Assembly: GCF_028279465.1 (NCBI RefSeq)
Contig: NZ_JANQNS010000015.1
Span: forward strand, 372,001-436,000
Direction of reading: 5' to 3'
Origin: Parasphingopyxis sp.
GTDB lineage: Bacteria; Pseudomonadota; Alphaproteobacteria; Sphingomonadales; Sphingomonadaceae
Length of the DNA: 64,000 bases
Made by a program: the position numbers and the translations under genes. Position 1 is the stretch's first letter, and each line of letters begins with the position of its first letter. The notes below the pieces were generated by a model. That model saw nothing but the letters and a program-made list of their open reading frames with translations. It ran no database searches and was not told where the DNA came from. Below are positions 33,587 to 42,510 of this stretch, one piece after another.

Positions 33587-35164
33587 TCACTCCGCCGGCT
33601 TCAACTCGCCGTCCGGCTCTTCCTCCTCGACAGTCGCCGTGCCTGTTGCGGGCAGCTTCTTGAGTAGCATCGAGGCGGGGACGGCGATGATGCAGCCCCA
33701 CATGATCAGCCAGAAATTATTGACGTAACCGATCATCAGCGCCTGCCGGCTGATTTCGCCCTGAAGCAACGCCACGACCTGATCGGGCGGCAGGTTCAGC
33801 CGCTCCAGCCCCATGGACGGTATCGTCGATGGTGTGATCGCCTCGGCCATGTCGGCATTGCTGATCTGCAGGTTGCGCGCGACGTTACTGGCCGTGATCG
33901 AGATGCCGATCGACGCGCCGACGTTGCGCAGGAGGTTCATGAGCGCCGCGCCTTCGGGACGCAGGCTGACGGGTAGGGTGGCGAAGGCAATGACGTTCAG
34001 GGGCACGAAGATGAAGCCGATGCCGACGCCCTGGATAACGCCGACGAGAATGATCGGACCTGAATCCATGCCGATCATCCAGTTTGTCATCATGTAGCAG
34101 GACCAGGCCGTGACTGCCCAGCCGATGGCGAGGATGACGCGCGCATCCATGACGTTCATCAGCCGCGCGGCGATGCCCATCGCCACGATCACGCCCAGCC
34201 CGCGCGGCGCGAGCAGATAGCCGGCCGTGATCACCGGATAATCCAGCACGCCCTGCAGCATCGGCGCGATGAGCGCGATGATCGCGAAGACGATGACGCC
34301 GACAAAGGCGACGAAGATCAGCGAGCCGACAAGATTGCGGTCGGTGAAGATCGCGGGCGTCAGCAACGTGTTCTTGCCGGTCAACATATGGACGACGAAC
34401 ACCCAGAAACCGATTATCACGCAACCGATGCCGATCCAGATCGATGTGCTGTCGAGCCAGTCCAATTGCTGCCCGCGGTCGAGCACGAGCTGAAGCGCGG
34501 CAAGCCCCAAGGCGAACATGGAGAAGCCGAACAGGTCGAAGCCGCGTTTTTCGATCTTTCGGCTCGGCAGCAGGAAATAGAGCATGGCGAGGATCACGGC
34601 GCCGATCGGCAGATTGACGTAAAATACCCAGCGCCAGTTATAATATTCGGTGATATAGCCGCCGATCAGCGGCCCAAGAATCGGCCCCATGACCGCGCCG
34701 AGGCTCCAGATCGCCATCGCCTGCCCATGTTTGTGTGACGGGTTGATGTCGAGCATCGCGGTTTGCGAGATCGGTCCGATAAAGGCGGCCGCAATCCCCT
34801 GCATGATGCGGAAGGTGACCATCTGTTCAAGGCTCGTCGCCGCGCCGCAGAGCATCGATGTAAATATGAAAAAGGCGACCGACCATAAGAACAGGTTCCG
34901 CGAGCCGATCCGGTCGGCCAGCCAGCCGGTAATCGGGATCGCGACCGCCGTCGCCACGATATAGCTGGTCAGCACCCAGGCAATCGTATCGATCGTCGCG
35001 CCGAGGCTCGTCTGCATATGGGGGAGGGCGACATTGGCGATCGTTGTATCGAGGATCTGCATCATCATCGCCATCATGATAGCGAAGGTCAGAAGCCCCT
35101 TATATTTGACGGGAAGGAGGGCATCGCCGTCGGGCGTGGCAGCAGCTGCTGGATTGCTCGCCAT
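33587..35164 (-). CDS. emrB: EmrB/QacA-type 14-span drug exporter (MFS DHA2)
   Basis: Proton-driven exporter that works with EmrA to pump toxic compounds across the envelope. The 525-residue protein has 14 hydrophobic segments, LDTTIANVALPHMQTSLGAT near span 1 and the GWLADRIGSRN loop after span 2. The C-terminal tail is acidic. It lies downstream of emrA on the same strand, with a perfect palindrome between them. Confidence 0.92.
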   Translation of the reverse strand: MASNPAAAATPDGDALLPVKYKGLLTFAIMMAMMMQILDTTIANVALPHMQTSLGATIDTIAWVLTSYIVATAVAIPITGWLADRIGSRNLFLWSVAFFIFTSMLCGAATSLEQMVTFRIMQGIAAAFIGPISQTAMLDINPSHKHGQAMAIWSLGAVMGPILGPLIGGYITEYYNWRWVFYVNLPIGAVILAMLYFLLPSRKIEKRGFDLFGFSMFALGLAALQLVLDRGQQLDWLDSTSIWIGIGCVIIGFWVFVVHMLTGKNTLLTPAIFTDRNLVGSLIFVAFVGVIVFAIIALIAPMLQGVLDYPVITAGYLLAPRGLGVIVAMGIAARLMNVMDARVILAIGWAVTAWSCYMMTNWMIGMDSGPIILVGVIQGVGIGFIFVPLNVIAFATLPVSLRPEGAALMNLLRNVGASIGISITASNVARNLQISNADMAEAITPSTIPSMGLERLNLPPDQVVALLQGEISRQALMIGYVNNFWLIMWGCIIAVPASMLLKKLPATGTATVEEEEPDGELKPAE

Positions 35165-35174
35165 GGCCCTTGAA

Positions 35175-35228
35175 CCGTTAGCCCTGAGCCTGTCGAAGGG
35201 CGCCCTTCGACAGGCTCAGGGCTAACGG
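35175..35228. repeat. Perfect 27-bp palindrome between emrA and emrB
   Basis: 54 nt that read the same on both strands with no spacer. It contains CCCTGAGCCTGTCGAAGGG, a motif common as a dispersed repeat in sphingomonad-type genomes. In RNA it would form a very stable hairpin in the emrA-emrB transcript. Confidence 0.9.
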
Positions 35229-35241
35229 AAACATCAAGTGG

Positions 35242-36285
35242 CTAGCGCTCGCCATCTTCGCGGATATCGACGCGCACATCGGCGCTGAGGCCGGTGATCA
35301 TCTGCCGTGCGGGCGTGCCCTCTATTTCGATACGCACGGGCACGCGCTGCGTCACTTTGACCCAGTTGCCGGTCGCGTTTTGCGCCGGGAGGATCGAGAA
35401 TTCCGCGCCCGTGCCCGCGCCGATGCTGCCGACCCGGCCTTGCACGACGAGATCGGGATAGGCGTCAAAGGTAATCCGGGCGGTCTGGCCGATGCGCATC
35501 CGGTCGAGATCGGTTTCCTTGAAATTGGCTTCGATCCAGGTTTCGTCGCGCGCGACGATGGTGAGCACGGCCGTTCCCGGGCTCGCCATCTGACCGATCT
35601 GCAGGCGCTCCACCTCGCTGATCGTGCCGCTGACGGGTGCGCGGATGACTGTGCGCTCAAGGTTGAGCTGCGCCTCGTCACGCATGGCGCGGGCGGCGGC
35701 GATGGCGGGGAATTCGCCCCGCGAGCGCGTATTGCCGACGGCGGCGCGGGCGTCCTGCTGCGCGGCGCGCGCCGTGTTCAATCGGGCCTGCGCATCGTTG
35801 AGTTCGGCGGTGAATCGGTCGATCCGCGCTTGGGTGTTGAAGCCGCGATTCATCAGTTCGCGCTCGCGCGCTAGGTTACGCCGGGCGAGCTCGACATTGG
35901 CCTGGGCCGTCGAGATGTCGGCACCACTCGTCGAGATCGCGGTTTGCGCCTGGCTCAGCGCGAGCTGCGCGTCCGCGATATCGGCATCGGCCTGCTGGAC
36001 GGCGATGCGATAGGGTTCGGGATCGATGCGGAAAAGGATATCGCCGGCTTCGACCTGCTGGTTTTCCTCGACCAGCACGGCGACGATCCGCCCGCCGACT
36101 TCGGGGCTGATCTCGATGATGTCCTGCTGAACATAGGCATTGTCGGTCGACACGTAGCGGCCCGAGGTCATGTACCAATAGACGCCGAAGCCGATGACGA
36201 GGGCGGGCACGATGAGCATGGCGATCAGCCGCACCGGCGATCGCTTCTTCTCAGGCTTTTCCTCTTCAGCCTTCGTATCCGCCAT
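35242..36285 (-). CDS. emrA: EmrA/HlyD-type membrane fusion protein
   Basis: Periplasmic adaptor for the EmrB exporter. The 347-residue protein has one N-terminal membrane segment at about 23-40 (LIAMLIVPALVIGFGVYWY), a biotinyl-lipoyl part (VSTDNAYVQQDIIEISPEVGG), a long coiled hairpin with alternating Ala/Gln/Arg, and the beta domain GQTARITFDAYPDL. The ATG at 36285 is used; a GTG at 36309 is possible. Confidence 0.9.
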   Translation of the reverse strand: MADTKAEEEKPEKKRSPVRLIAMLIVPALVIGFGVYWYMTSGRYVSTDNAYVQQDIIEISPEVGGRIVAVLVEENQQVEAGDILFRIDPEPYRIAVQQADADIADAQLALSQAQTAISTSGADISTAQANVELARRNLARERELMNRGFNTQARIDRFTAELNDAQARLNTARAAQQDARAAVGNTRSRGEFPAIAAARAMRDEAQLNLERTVIRAPVSGTISEVERLQIGQMASPGTAVLTIVARDETWIEANFKETDLDRMRIGQTARITFDAYPDLVVQGRVGSIGAGTGAEFSILPAQNATGNWVKVTQRVPVRIEIEGTPARQMITGLSADVRVDIREDGER

Positions 36286-36493
36286 TATCTGCGGGTCTCG
36301 CTCGGCCACGTTTGCCCCATCCTCTCAGACAAGCGCCTAGAATCGCAGAATCTTGTCGCCTTGGCGAGCCATTTCGCAAAAAGAAGTGGACAGTGAGTCT
36401 TTTGAGTCACAGTGGCTTCGCTACGATTTTCGGCTTATCAGCCGGTTAACCGCGCGAAACCGGTCGCAATCACAGTCCAGAGGGGAGCTTTCC

Positions 36494-37141
36494 ATGACCT
36501 TGCACGCCGATCTATATTGGTCCTTTCGCAGCCCCTATAGCTATCTCGCGACCGGCAGATATCGGGATTTGACCGAGAAATATGCGCTCGATATCGCGCT
36601 GAAGCCCGTCTATCCGCTGGCGATCCGCGAGCCCGATTTCTTCGAAAAGAACCATCCGAACTGGCTGAGCTACACGTTCACCGACATCTTCCGCCTGTCG
36701 CAATATCTCGGCATTCCAATGGCGCCGCCCAATCCCGATCCGATCGTGCAGGATATCGCGACGCGCAAGATTTCCGATGACCAGCCCTATATCTTCCGGC
36801 TGATGCGGACGGGGCAGGCGGCTGCACGCCGGGGCAAGGGCTTTGCCTATGCCGACGAAGTGTCGCAGCTGATCTGGACGGGTACGACGGACTGGCACGA
36901 GGGCGATCATCTGGCCAAGGCGGCCGAACGGGCGGGGCTCGATCTGGCCGAGCTCGACGCAGAAGCCGAAGCGGAGCCCGACGCACTGGACACCGAAATC
37001 GCGGCCAATCAGGAGGCGCTGGAGGCGGCCGGCCATTGGGGCGTGCCAACGCTCGTGTTCGACGGCGAGCCGTTCTTTGGGCAGGACCGGATCGATGTGG
37101 CGGTCTGGCGGATGAAGCAGAACGGCCTTGAAGAACGATGA
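36494..37141 (+). CDS. 2-hydroxychromene-2-carboxylate isomerase-like DsbA-family protein
   Basis: A 215-residue thioredoxin-fold protein with a kappa-class GST/isomerase layout. It starts DLYWSFRSPYSYLATGRY, with Ser in place of redox Cys, and ends with WGVPTLVFDGEPFFGQDR. It may act on aromatic or glutathione-linked substrates, but the substrate is unknown. AGGGGAG precedes the ATG at 36494. It overlaps the GFA-family gene by 4 nt. Confidence 0.82.
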   Translation: MTLHADLYWSFRSPYSYLATGRYRDLTEKYALDIALKPVYPLAIREPDFFEKNHPNWLSYTFTDIFRLSQYLGIPMAPPNPDPIVQDIATRKISDDQPYIFRLMRTGQAAARRGKGFAYADEVSQLIWTGTTDWHEGDHLAKAAERAGLDLAELDAEAEAEPDALDTEIAANQEALEAAGHWGVPTLVFDGEPFFGQDRIDVAVWRMKQNGLEER

Positions 37142-37590
37142 GTGAGGCGCTGACCGGCGGCTGCCAATGCGGCGCGGTACGCTTTACGGTCAGTGGAGGC
37201 CGTCCGCCTGTCTATGCCTGCCACTGCCGCGAATGCCAGAAACAGTCGGCCAGCGCCTTCGCCCTGTCGGTTCCCGTCGCTCGCGACCGCCTGACAATCG
37301 AAGGCGAAACCGCCACGTGGCAGCGGCTTAGCGCGTCGGGCGCGACGACGACCTGCCATTTCTGCCCGCGATGCGGGACGCGGCTCTATCACGAATCGAG
37401 CCGCAGCCCCGAACGCATCACAATCAAGGGCGGCGCGTTCGACGATACAAGCTGGATCGCACCGCAGGCGCATCTCTGGGTGTCTCGTAAGCAGCCTTGG
37501 GTCATGCTCGACCCGGACGTGCCGACGCATGACACCCAGCCGGAAGATCTCTCCGCCTGGCGCGACGGACTTGTGGGAGACTGGCGGTGA
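37138..37590 (+). CDS. GFA/CENP-V-family zinc protein
   Basis: A 150-residue protein with the zinc-binding cysteines GGCQCGAVRF, CHCRECQKQSAS and CPRCGTRLYH. The family includes S-(hydroxymethyl)glutathione synthase-like proteins, but most members have no proven reaction. It overlaps genes on both sides by 4 nt, so it is in one operon with the isomerase and hydrolase. Confidence 0.85.
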   Translation: MSEALTGGCQCGAVRFTVSGGRPPVYACHCRECQKQSASAFALSVPVARDRLTIEGETATWQRLSASGATTTCHFCPRCGTRLYHESSRSPERITIKGGAFDDTSWIAPQAHLWVSRKQPWVMLDPDVPTHDTQPEDLSAWRDGLVGDWR

Positions 37591-38351
37591 CCGAAGCCGC
37601 CGAACCGCACTTCTTCGAAAGCGATGATGGATACCAGCTTGCCTGGCGCGAGCTGGGCGAGGGGCGCCCGGTGGTGTTGCTCCATGGTTTCTTTTCCAAC
37701 GCCTTCACCAACTGGCTGCGTTATGGTCATGCGGAGAAGATCGCGGCGAACGGCTATCGCGTCATAATGCCGGACCTGCGCGCCCATGGCGACAGCGCCA
37801 AGCCGCACGATCCGGACGCCTATCCGGCCGATATTCTCGCGCGTGACGGACTGGCGCTAATCGCGCATCTCGGGCTCAGCGAATACGATCTCGGCGGCTA
37901 TTCGCTTGGCGCGCGGACTGTGGTGCGCATGCATGTGCTGGGTGCGTGGCCCGCGCGGATGATCGTTTCGGGCATGGGCCTGTCCGGGCTGACGAGCCTT
38001 GCCAGCCGCGCCGCGCATTTCCGCCATATCCTGACCAATCTCGGCGAGCATCCCAAACATTCGCCCGAATGGATGGCCGAAGCGTTTCTGAAGACTACGA
38101 AAGGCGATCCCGAAGCGTTGCTGCAGGTCCTCAACGTCTTCACGAATACGCCGGAAGAGGCGATTCGCGCCATCGCCGTGCCGACGCTGATCCTCGCGGG
38201 CGAGGAAGACCAGGACAATGGCAGCCATGAAGATCTTGCCGCCCTGATCCCGGATGCGACGCATGTCGAGGTTCCCGGCGGCCATATGAGTTGTATCGTC
38301 AAACCCGAATTCGGGCAGGCGCTCGCGGACTGGCTGGGCGAAGCGTATTAA
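37587..38351 (+). CDS. Alpha/beta-fold hydrolase
   Basis: A 254-residue hydrolase. The nucleophile Ser is in LGGYSLGART, the acid in AGEEDQDN and the His near GGHMSCI. The HGFFSNAF segment forms the oxyanion region. The substrate is not predictable. The start overlaps the GFA-family stop by 4 nt. Confidence 0.88.
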   Translation: MTEAAEPHFFESDDGYQLAWRELGEGRPVVLLHGFFSNAFTNWLRYGHAEKIAANGYRVIMPDLRAHGDSAKPHDPDAYPADILARDGLALIAHLGLSEYDLGGYSLGARTVVRMHVLGAWPARMIVSGMGLSGLTSLASRAAHFRHILTNLGEHPKHSPEWMAEAFLKTTKGDPEALLQVLNVFTNTPEEAIRAIAVPTLILAGEEDQDNGSHEDLAALIPDATHVEVPGGHMSCIVKPEFGQALADWLGEAY

Positions 38352-38389
38352 GCTTTCCGTTGCGCCTGTTTCGCCGCTAAGCTCGGTCC

Positions 38390-38965
38390 ATGAACGCGCT
38401 CAGCACTCGTGATCGTCTGATCGATTCCGCCTTCCGGGTCGTCGCCCGCGACGGCCTGGATGCGGCGAGCGTCAAGGCGATCGCGGCCGATGCGGGGGTC
38501 AAGCCGGGGCTGCTCCACTATCATTTCGCGACCAAGGACGAGGTGCTCGAGGCGGCGGTCGAGCGCGGCCTGTCCGCCTATCTCGACGATCTTGCCGCCT
38601 TGCTCGCGACCGAGCCGCCCGAGCGGGTGCTCGGTGCCTATTCCGCGTTCATCCGCGACAATCTGGATTCGCACCGGGATCTGTTCCGCGTACGGCTGGG
38701 CCTGGCGGTCCGGGCGATGAACGATCCGGGCCTCGGCGCGAAACTGGCCGCCGCCAATAGCCGCGCGCTCGATTCGATGGCGCAGATCATCGCCGCGCAC
38801 AAAGGCGCGAAACGGGTCGGCAAGAAACATCTGGCGGTCGCGCGGACGATCAAGGCAGCGTTCGAGGGCATGATGCTCTCTTGGCTCAGCCAGCCCGACT
38901 TTCCGATGCGCGAAAGCTTCGACGTGTGGGAAGCGTCGGTCCAGAAAATGCTCGACGATCTATGA
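38390..38965 (+). CDS. TetR-family transcriptional regulator
   Basis: A 191-residue repressor with an N-terminal helix-turn-helix (AASVKAIAADAGVKPGLLHYHF) and an alpha-helical ligand domain. It is followed by an SDR gene whose upstream region has a TetR-like palindrome at 39015-39028, so that gene is a likely target. The ligand is unknown. Confidence 0.88.
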   Translation: MNALSTRDRLIDSAFRVVARDGLDAASVKAIAADAGVKPGLLHYHFATKDEVLEAAVERGLSAYLDDLAALLATEPPERVLGAYSAFIRDNLDSHRDLFRVRLGLAVRAMNDPGLGAKLAAANSRALDSMAQIIAAHKGAKRVGKKHLAVARTIKAAFEGMMLSWLSQPDFPMRESFDVWEASVQKMLDDL

Positions 38966-39014
38966 GTACGCCTTGACCGAGCATCGCCCGGCATCTATCC
39001 GTTTTTGTGATTTG

Positions 39015-39028
39015 GTTGGTTGACCAAC
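39015..39028. promoter_or_regulatory. Candidate TetR operator in front of the SDR gene
   Basis: GTTGGT-TG-ACCAAC is a perfect inverted repeat 13 nt before the SDR start and just before its AGGAG ribosome site. The preceding gene is a TetR regulator. Binding is inferred, not shown. Confidence 0.45.
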
Positions 39029-39041
39029 TAGGAGACTATAC

Positions 39042-39926
39042 ATGCGTATCGTGATGACGGGCGCGACGTCGGGACTGGGCGAAGAAACCGCGCGGCGGCT
39101 GCTAGCCCGCGACGATGTGACGCTGACCATCGGCTCGCGTTCCGGCGCCGGCGATCTGCCGGAGAGCGACCGGCTTACCGTGCTGCCGCTCGATATGGCG
39201 CGGCTCGCCGATGTCGAGACATTCTGCGAGCGTGTCGGCGAGAAAGAACCGATCGACGCGCTCGTCCTCAACGCCGGGCTGCAACTGTCGAAGCCCGCGA
39301 CGAGCCCTGACGGCATCGAGCTGACCTTCGCCGTCAACCATCTCGCCCATTTCCTGATGATCGAGCAGTTGCGCGGACGGCTGGCCGAGGGCGCCCGCGT
39401 CGTGCTGACGGCGAGCGGCACGCATGATCCGAAAGAAAAGGCGCCGGTTACGCCGCCCGATCACGCCAATGTCGACTGGCTTGCCTATCCCGACCGCGAT
39501 CCGCAGCTGCCCAAGGGCACGCGGCAACGCGTGATGCGCGCCTATTCGACGTCGAAGCTGTGCAATATTCTTACAGCCCACGAACTGGCGCGGCGGCATC
39601 CCGAGGTCGCGACGCTCGCTTTCGATCCCGGCTATGTGCCGGGCACGGGACTCGCCCGCGAATATCCGCGTTGGCTGATGGCCATCGTCTCGCGGATCAT
39701 CGTCCACAGCATGGCAAAGGACCGGACAAGCACGGTGCCGGTATCGGGCGGCTATCTCGCTGAGCTCGCCGTCGACCCGCGCCATGCGGATGCCGCAGGT
39801 GAATATTGGTCGGTGCGCGGCACCGATCTTCTCAAGGTCGAGCCATCGACCTTGGCGCGCGATGATGATGCGGCGCGCAAGTTGTGGAACGATAGCGCCG
39901 CCTTGCTCGCCGCGCTCCGGACATAA
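39042..39926 (+). CDS. Short-chain dehydrogenase/reductase
   Basis: A 294-residue oxidoreductase with the Rossmann motif MTGATSGLGEETA, NAGLQL, the Ser in VVLTASGTHD and the YSTSKLCN active-site Tyr and Lys. The plan is that of the protochlorophyllide-reductase/retinol-dehydrogenase-like SDRs. The substrate is unknown. A terminator follows at once. Confidence 0.88.
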   Translation: MRIVMTGATSGLGEETARRLLARDDVTLTIGSRSGAGDLPESDRLTVLPLDMARLADVETFCERVGEKEPIDALVLNAGLQLSKPATSPDGIELTFAVNHLAHFLMIEQLRGRLAEGARVVLTASGTHDPKEKAPVTPPDHANVDWLAYPDRDPQLPKGTRQRVMRAYSTSKLCNILTAHELARRHPEVATLAFDPGYVPGTGLAREYPRWLMAIVSRIIVHSMAKDRTSTVPVSGGYLAELAVDPRHADAAGEYWSVRGTDLLKVEPSTLARDDDAARKLWNDSAALLAALRT

Positions 39927-39962
39927 AAAGGGCGGCGTCCAACCGGACACCGCCCGTTCTAA
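39927..39962 (+). terminator. Terminator between the SDR gene and the LEA-like gene
   Basis: GGGCGGCGTCC at 39930-39940 pairs with GGACACCGCCC at 39945-39955 with one mismatch; TTCTAA follows. A-run on the other side makes it usable for both convergent genes. Confidence 0.7.
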
Positions 39963-39980
39963 CAGTTACAGTGATGCGGC

Positions 39981-40358
39981 TTAGTTTGCCGTCGGCGCGG
40001 CCTTCGGTTCGTCGGTCGCTGTGTCCTCAGTGCCCGTGTCGATCGCCTCTACGGTATCGGCACCGGTATCGTCTTTCGCGGCCTTGCGCTTGTCGTAATA
40101 TTTCTTGCCGACCACGGCGCCCGCGGCTGCGGCGGCGATGCCGCCGGCGACAGCGGCCGTCTTGCCGGGATTGGCCTTGACCGTTTCGACGGCCTTCTTC
40201 GCGCCGTCGCCGATCTTGCCTGTGGCGGTCTTGGCGCTCTCGCCGACCTTGCCGGCTGCGCCCTTCGCGCCGTCGCTGAACTTGCCGACGACGACCTTGG
40301 CGCTGTCGCCGATCTTGTCGATCGCGCCTGTTTTGTCGGTTGGGGTCTTCTGGGTCAT
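39981..40358 (-). CDS. Repeat-rich LEA-like small protein
   Basis: A 125-residue protein with imperfect 11-residue repeats from about 10 to 60 (KIGDSAKVVVGKFSDGAK, KVGESAKTATGKIGDGAKK), a short Ala/Gly hydrophobic part (AAVAGGIAAAAAGAVVG) and an acidic tail. Such Lys/Ala/Gly repeats resemble LEA-type or apolipoprotein-like stress proteins. The hydrophobic stretch could anchor it to the membrane. The function is unknown. Confidence 0.65.
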   Translation of the reverse strand: MTQKTPTDKTGAIDKIGDSAKVVVGKFSDGAKGAAGKVGESAKTATGKIGDGAKKAVETVKANPGKTAAVAGGIAAAAAGAVVGKKYYDKRKAAKDDTGADTVEAIDTGTEDTATDEPKAAPTAN

Positions 40359-40495
40359 GCTGCTGTCTCCTTTGATTGCTTATTATCTGTTCGTCCACGA
40401 AACCAATGCGCGGCGGGGCCCGAATGTTCCGTACCGGCAGGCCTCACATGGGAAGCCACAGCCTATCGGCAAAGCGCGTTTTGCTTCGATAGAGC

Positions 40496-41956
40496 CTATC
40501 GGAAGGGCGGTTCGTCGAAGGCGCGCAGCTTGCGGCTGTGCAATCGCGATCCGAAACCCCGCAATTCGTCGACTGCCGCAATGCCTATCTCGATATGCTC
40601 GCGCACCGCGCGATCGTAAAACTGATTGGCCTGGCCCGGCAGTTTCAGCTCGCCATGGAGCGGCTTGTCCGACACGCAGAGCAATGTCCCATAAGGCACG
40701 CGGTAGCGATAGCCTTGGGCGGCGATGGTTGCCGATTCCATGTCGATGGCGACGGCGCGGGAGAGCGAGAAGCGTAGCGCCGACTGACTATAGCGAAGCT
40801 CCCAATTGCGATCATCGGTGGTGACGAGCGTGCCGGTCCGCATGCGCTGTTTGAGCGCATCGGCCTCTTCTCCGGTCACGGTACGCGCCGCAGCTTCGAG
40901 CGCCTGCTGTACCTCGGCGATCGGCGGGATCGGGATTTCGGGTGGCAAGACGGTGTCGAGCACATTGTCGTCGCGCAGATAGGCATGGGCGAGCACATAA
41001 TCCCCGATCCGCTGGCTGGGCCTTAGCCCACCGCAATGCCCGATCATCAGCCAGGCTTCCGGGCGGAGCACGGCGAGATGATCGGTGATCGTCTTGGCGT
41101 TGGACGGGCCGATGCCGATATTGACGATGGTTATGCCCGCACGGCCCGGCGCGGTCAGGTGATAGGCGGGCATCTGATGCTTGCGCGCGGCCGCCGCCGT
41201 CTCCAGCGCTTCCGGATCGGCGTTATCGGCGGTCAGCTCGATCCCGCCCGCGCCCGACAAGCTGGTATAACCGGTATCGCTTTTGAGCTGTTCGCAGCCC
41301 CAGCGGACGAACTCGTCGACATAGCGCTGATAATTGGTGAACAGGATATAGCGCTGCACATGTTCGGGCGGCGTGCCCGTGTAATGGCGCAGGCGCGCGA
41401 GGCTGAAATCGGTGCGCAGCGCATCGAACAGGGCGAGCGGATGATATTTGGCGAGGCGGCCGTCCCATGTCCCGTCGGCCAGTTCGTCGCCGATATGGGA
41501 GAGTTCGGTCGCCGGAAAATGCCGGGCTAACTCTTCTGCGCGCACCGCGCCCAGCTCGATTCCGCTGCCGTCGAGCACATAGGGGAAGGGGATTTCCTGA
41601 TGGCTCGGCGCGACTTCCACTTCGACGCCATAATCGGCCATCAGCATGCCGAGCTGTTCGGCCAGATAGTCGCGATAGATTTCCGGCCGCGTCACCGTGA
41701 TCGCATAGGTGCCAGCCTCGCCGAGCCGACCATAGGAGCGCGGCGGGCGATCGCCCTTCGGTCCCTCGCCATCATAATGCAGGCGGATTTCGGGATAGGC
41801 GAAACCGCCCGATTCCCGCAGCGCCGGATCGGGCAGTGCGCCGTCATCTATATAGGCGCGCACCGCCGCCCGCAGCCGATCGATGCTCTCATGGTAATGC
41901 CGGTCGAGCGTATCGATGACTGCGGCGACGGCGCCGTTTCGTTCGGACTCAGTCAA
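40496..41956 (-). CDS. amn: AMP nucleosidase
   Basis: Cleaves AMP to adenine and ribose 5-phosphate. The 486-residue protein has the N-terminal AMN domain (YPEIRLHYDGEGP) and the C-terminal phosphorylase-fold domain with GPSNAKTITDHLAVLRPEAW and VAIDMESATIAAQGYRYRVPYGTLLCVSD-type elements. The start is TTG at 41956, inside the end of the peroxiredoxin gene (8-nt overlap). Confidence 0.93.
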   Translation of the reverse strand: MTESERNGAVAAVIDTLDRHYHESIDRLRAAVRAYIDDGALPDPALRESGGFAYPEIRLHYDGEGPKGDRPPRSYGRLGEAGTYAITVTRPEIYRDYLAEQLGMLMADYGVEVEVAPSHQEIPFPYVLDGSGIELGAVRAEELARHFPATELSHIGDELADGTWDGRLAKYHPLALFDALRTDFSLARLRHYTGTPPEHVQRYILFTNYQRYVDEFVRWGCEQLKSDTGYTSLSGAGGIELTADNADPEALETAAAARKHQMPAYHLTAPGRAGITIVNIGIGPSNAKTITDHLAVLRPEAWLMIGHCGGLRPSQRIGDYVLAHAYLRDDNVLDTVLPPEIPIPPIAEVQQALEAAARTVTGEEADALKQRMRTGTLVTTDDRNWELRYSQSALRFSLSRAVAIDMESATIAAQGYRYRVPYGTLLCVSDKPLHGELKLPGQANQFYDRAVREHIEIGIAAVDELRGFGSRLHSRKLRAFDEPPFR

Positions 41957-42425
41957 GCTGACCCAGCATATGTTCGGCTGAGCTCACCTTATATTCGCCC
42001 GGCGCTTCGACGTTCAGCTTTTCGACGACACCGTCATTGACGATCATCGAGAAGCGCTGTCCGCGCGTGCCCATGCCGAAGCCGGTGCCGTCCATCGTCA
42101 GGCCGACGGCCTCCACGAACTCGCCATTGCCGTCGGCGAGCGCGGTTACCTGATCGGCGTCCTTGGTCCATTCGCCCATCACAAAGGCGTCGTTGACCGC
42201 GGTCGTCGCGATCTCATCGATGCCCTTGGCCTTCAGCTCGTCGGCTTTCGCGACATAGCTCGGCAAATGCTGGGCCGAGCAGGTCGGCGTGAAGGCGCCG
42301 GGCACAGAGAAGAGGGCGATCTTCCGGCCGCCGAAAAACTGATTGTGATCGACCGGCTGCGGGCCGCTCTCGGTCATCGTCACAAAATTGGTTTGCGGCA
42401 ATGTATCGCCTTCGCTGATGCTCAT
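41949..42425 (-). CDS. Peroxiredoxin, Prx5/AhpE type
   Basis: Reduces peroxides in the cytoplasm with thioredoxin or glutaredoxin. The 158-residue protein has the peroxidatic Cys in VPGAFTPTCSAQHLPSY and GTRGQRFSMIVNDGVVE. The ATG at 42425 gives the normal N-terminus. It may share a transcript with amn. Confidence 0.9.
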   Translation of the reverse strand: MSISEGDTLPQTNFVTMTESGPQPVDHNQFFGGRKIALFSVPGAFTPTCSAQHLPSYVAKADELKAKGIDEIATTAVNDAFVMGEWTKDADQVTALADGNGEFVEAVGLTMDGTGFGMGTRGQRFSMIVNDGVVEKLNVEAPGEYKVSSAEHMLGQLD

Positions 42426-42510
42426 CTCTGTCTCCTGTCTGATGGGGGTGATTCCCGATAATGAGACCATGAATGTAGGCGCGCGTCACGCAATTTCTAT
42501 GACAGCTTCG

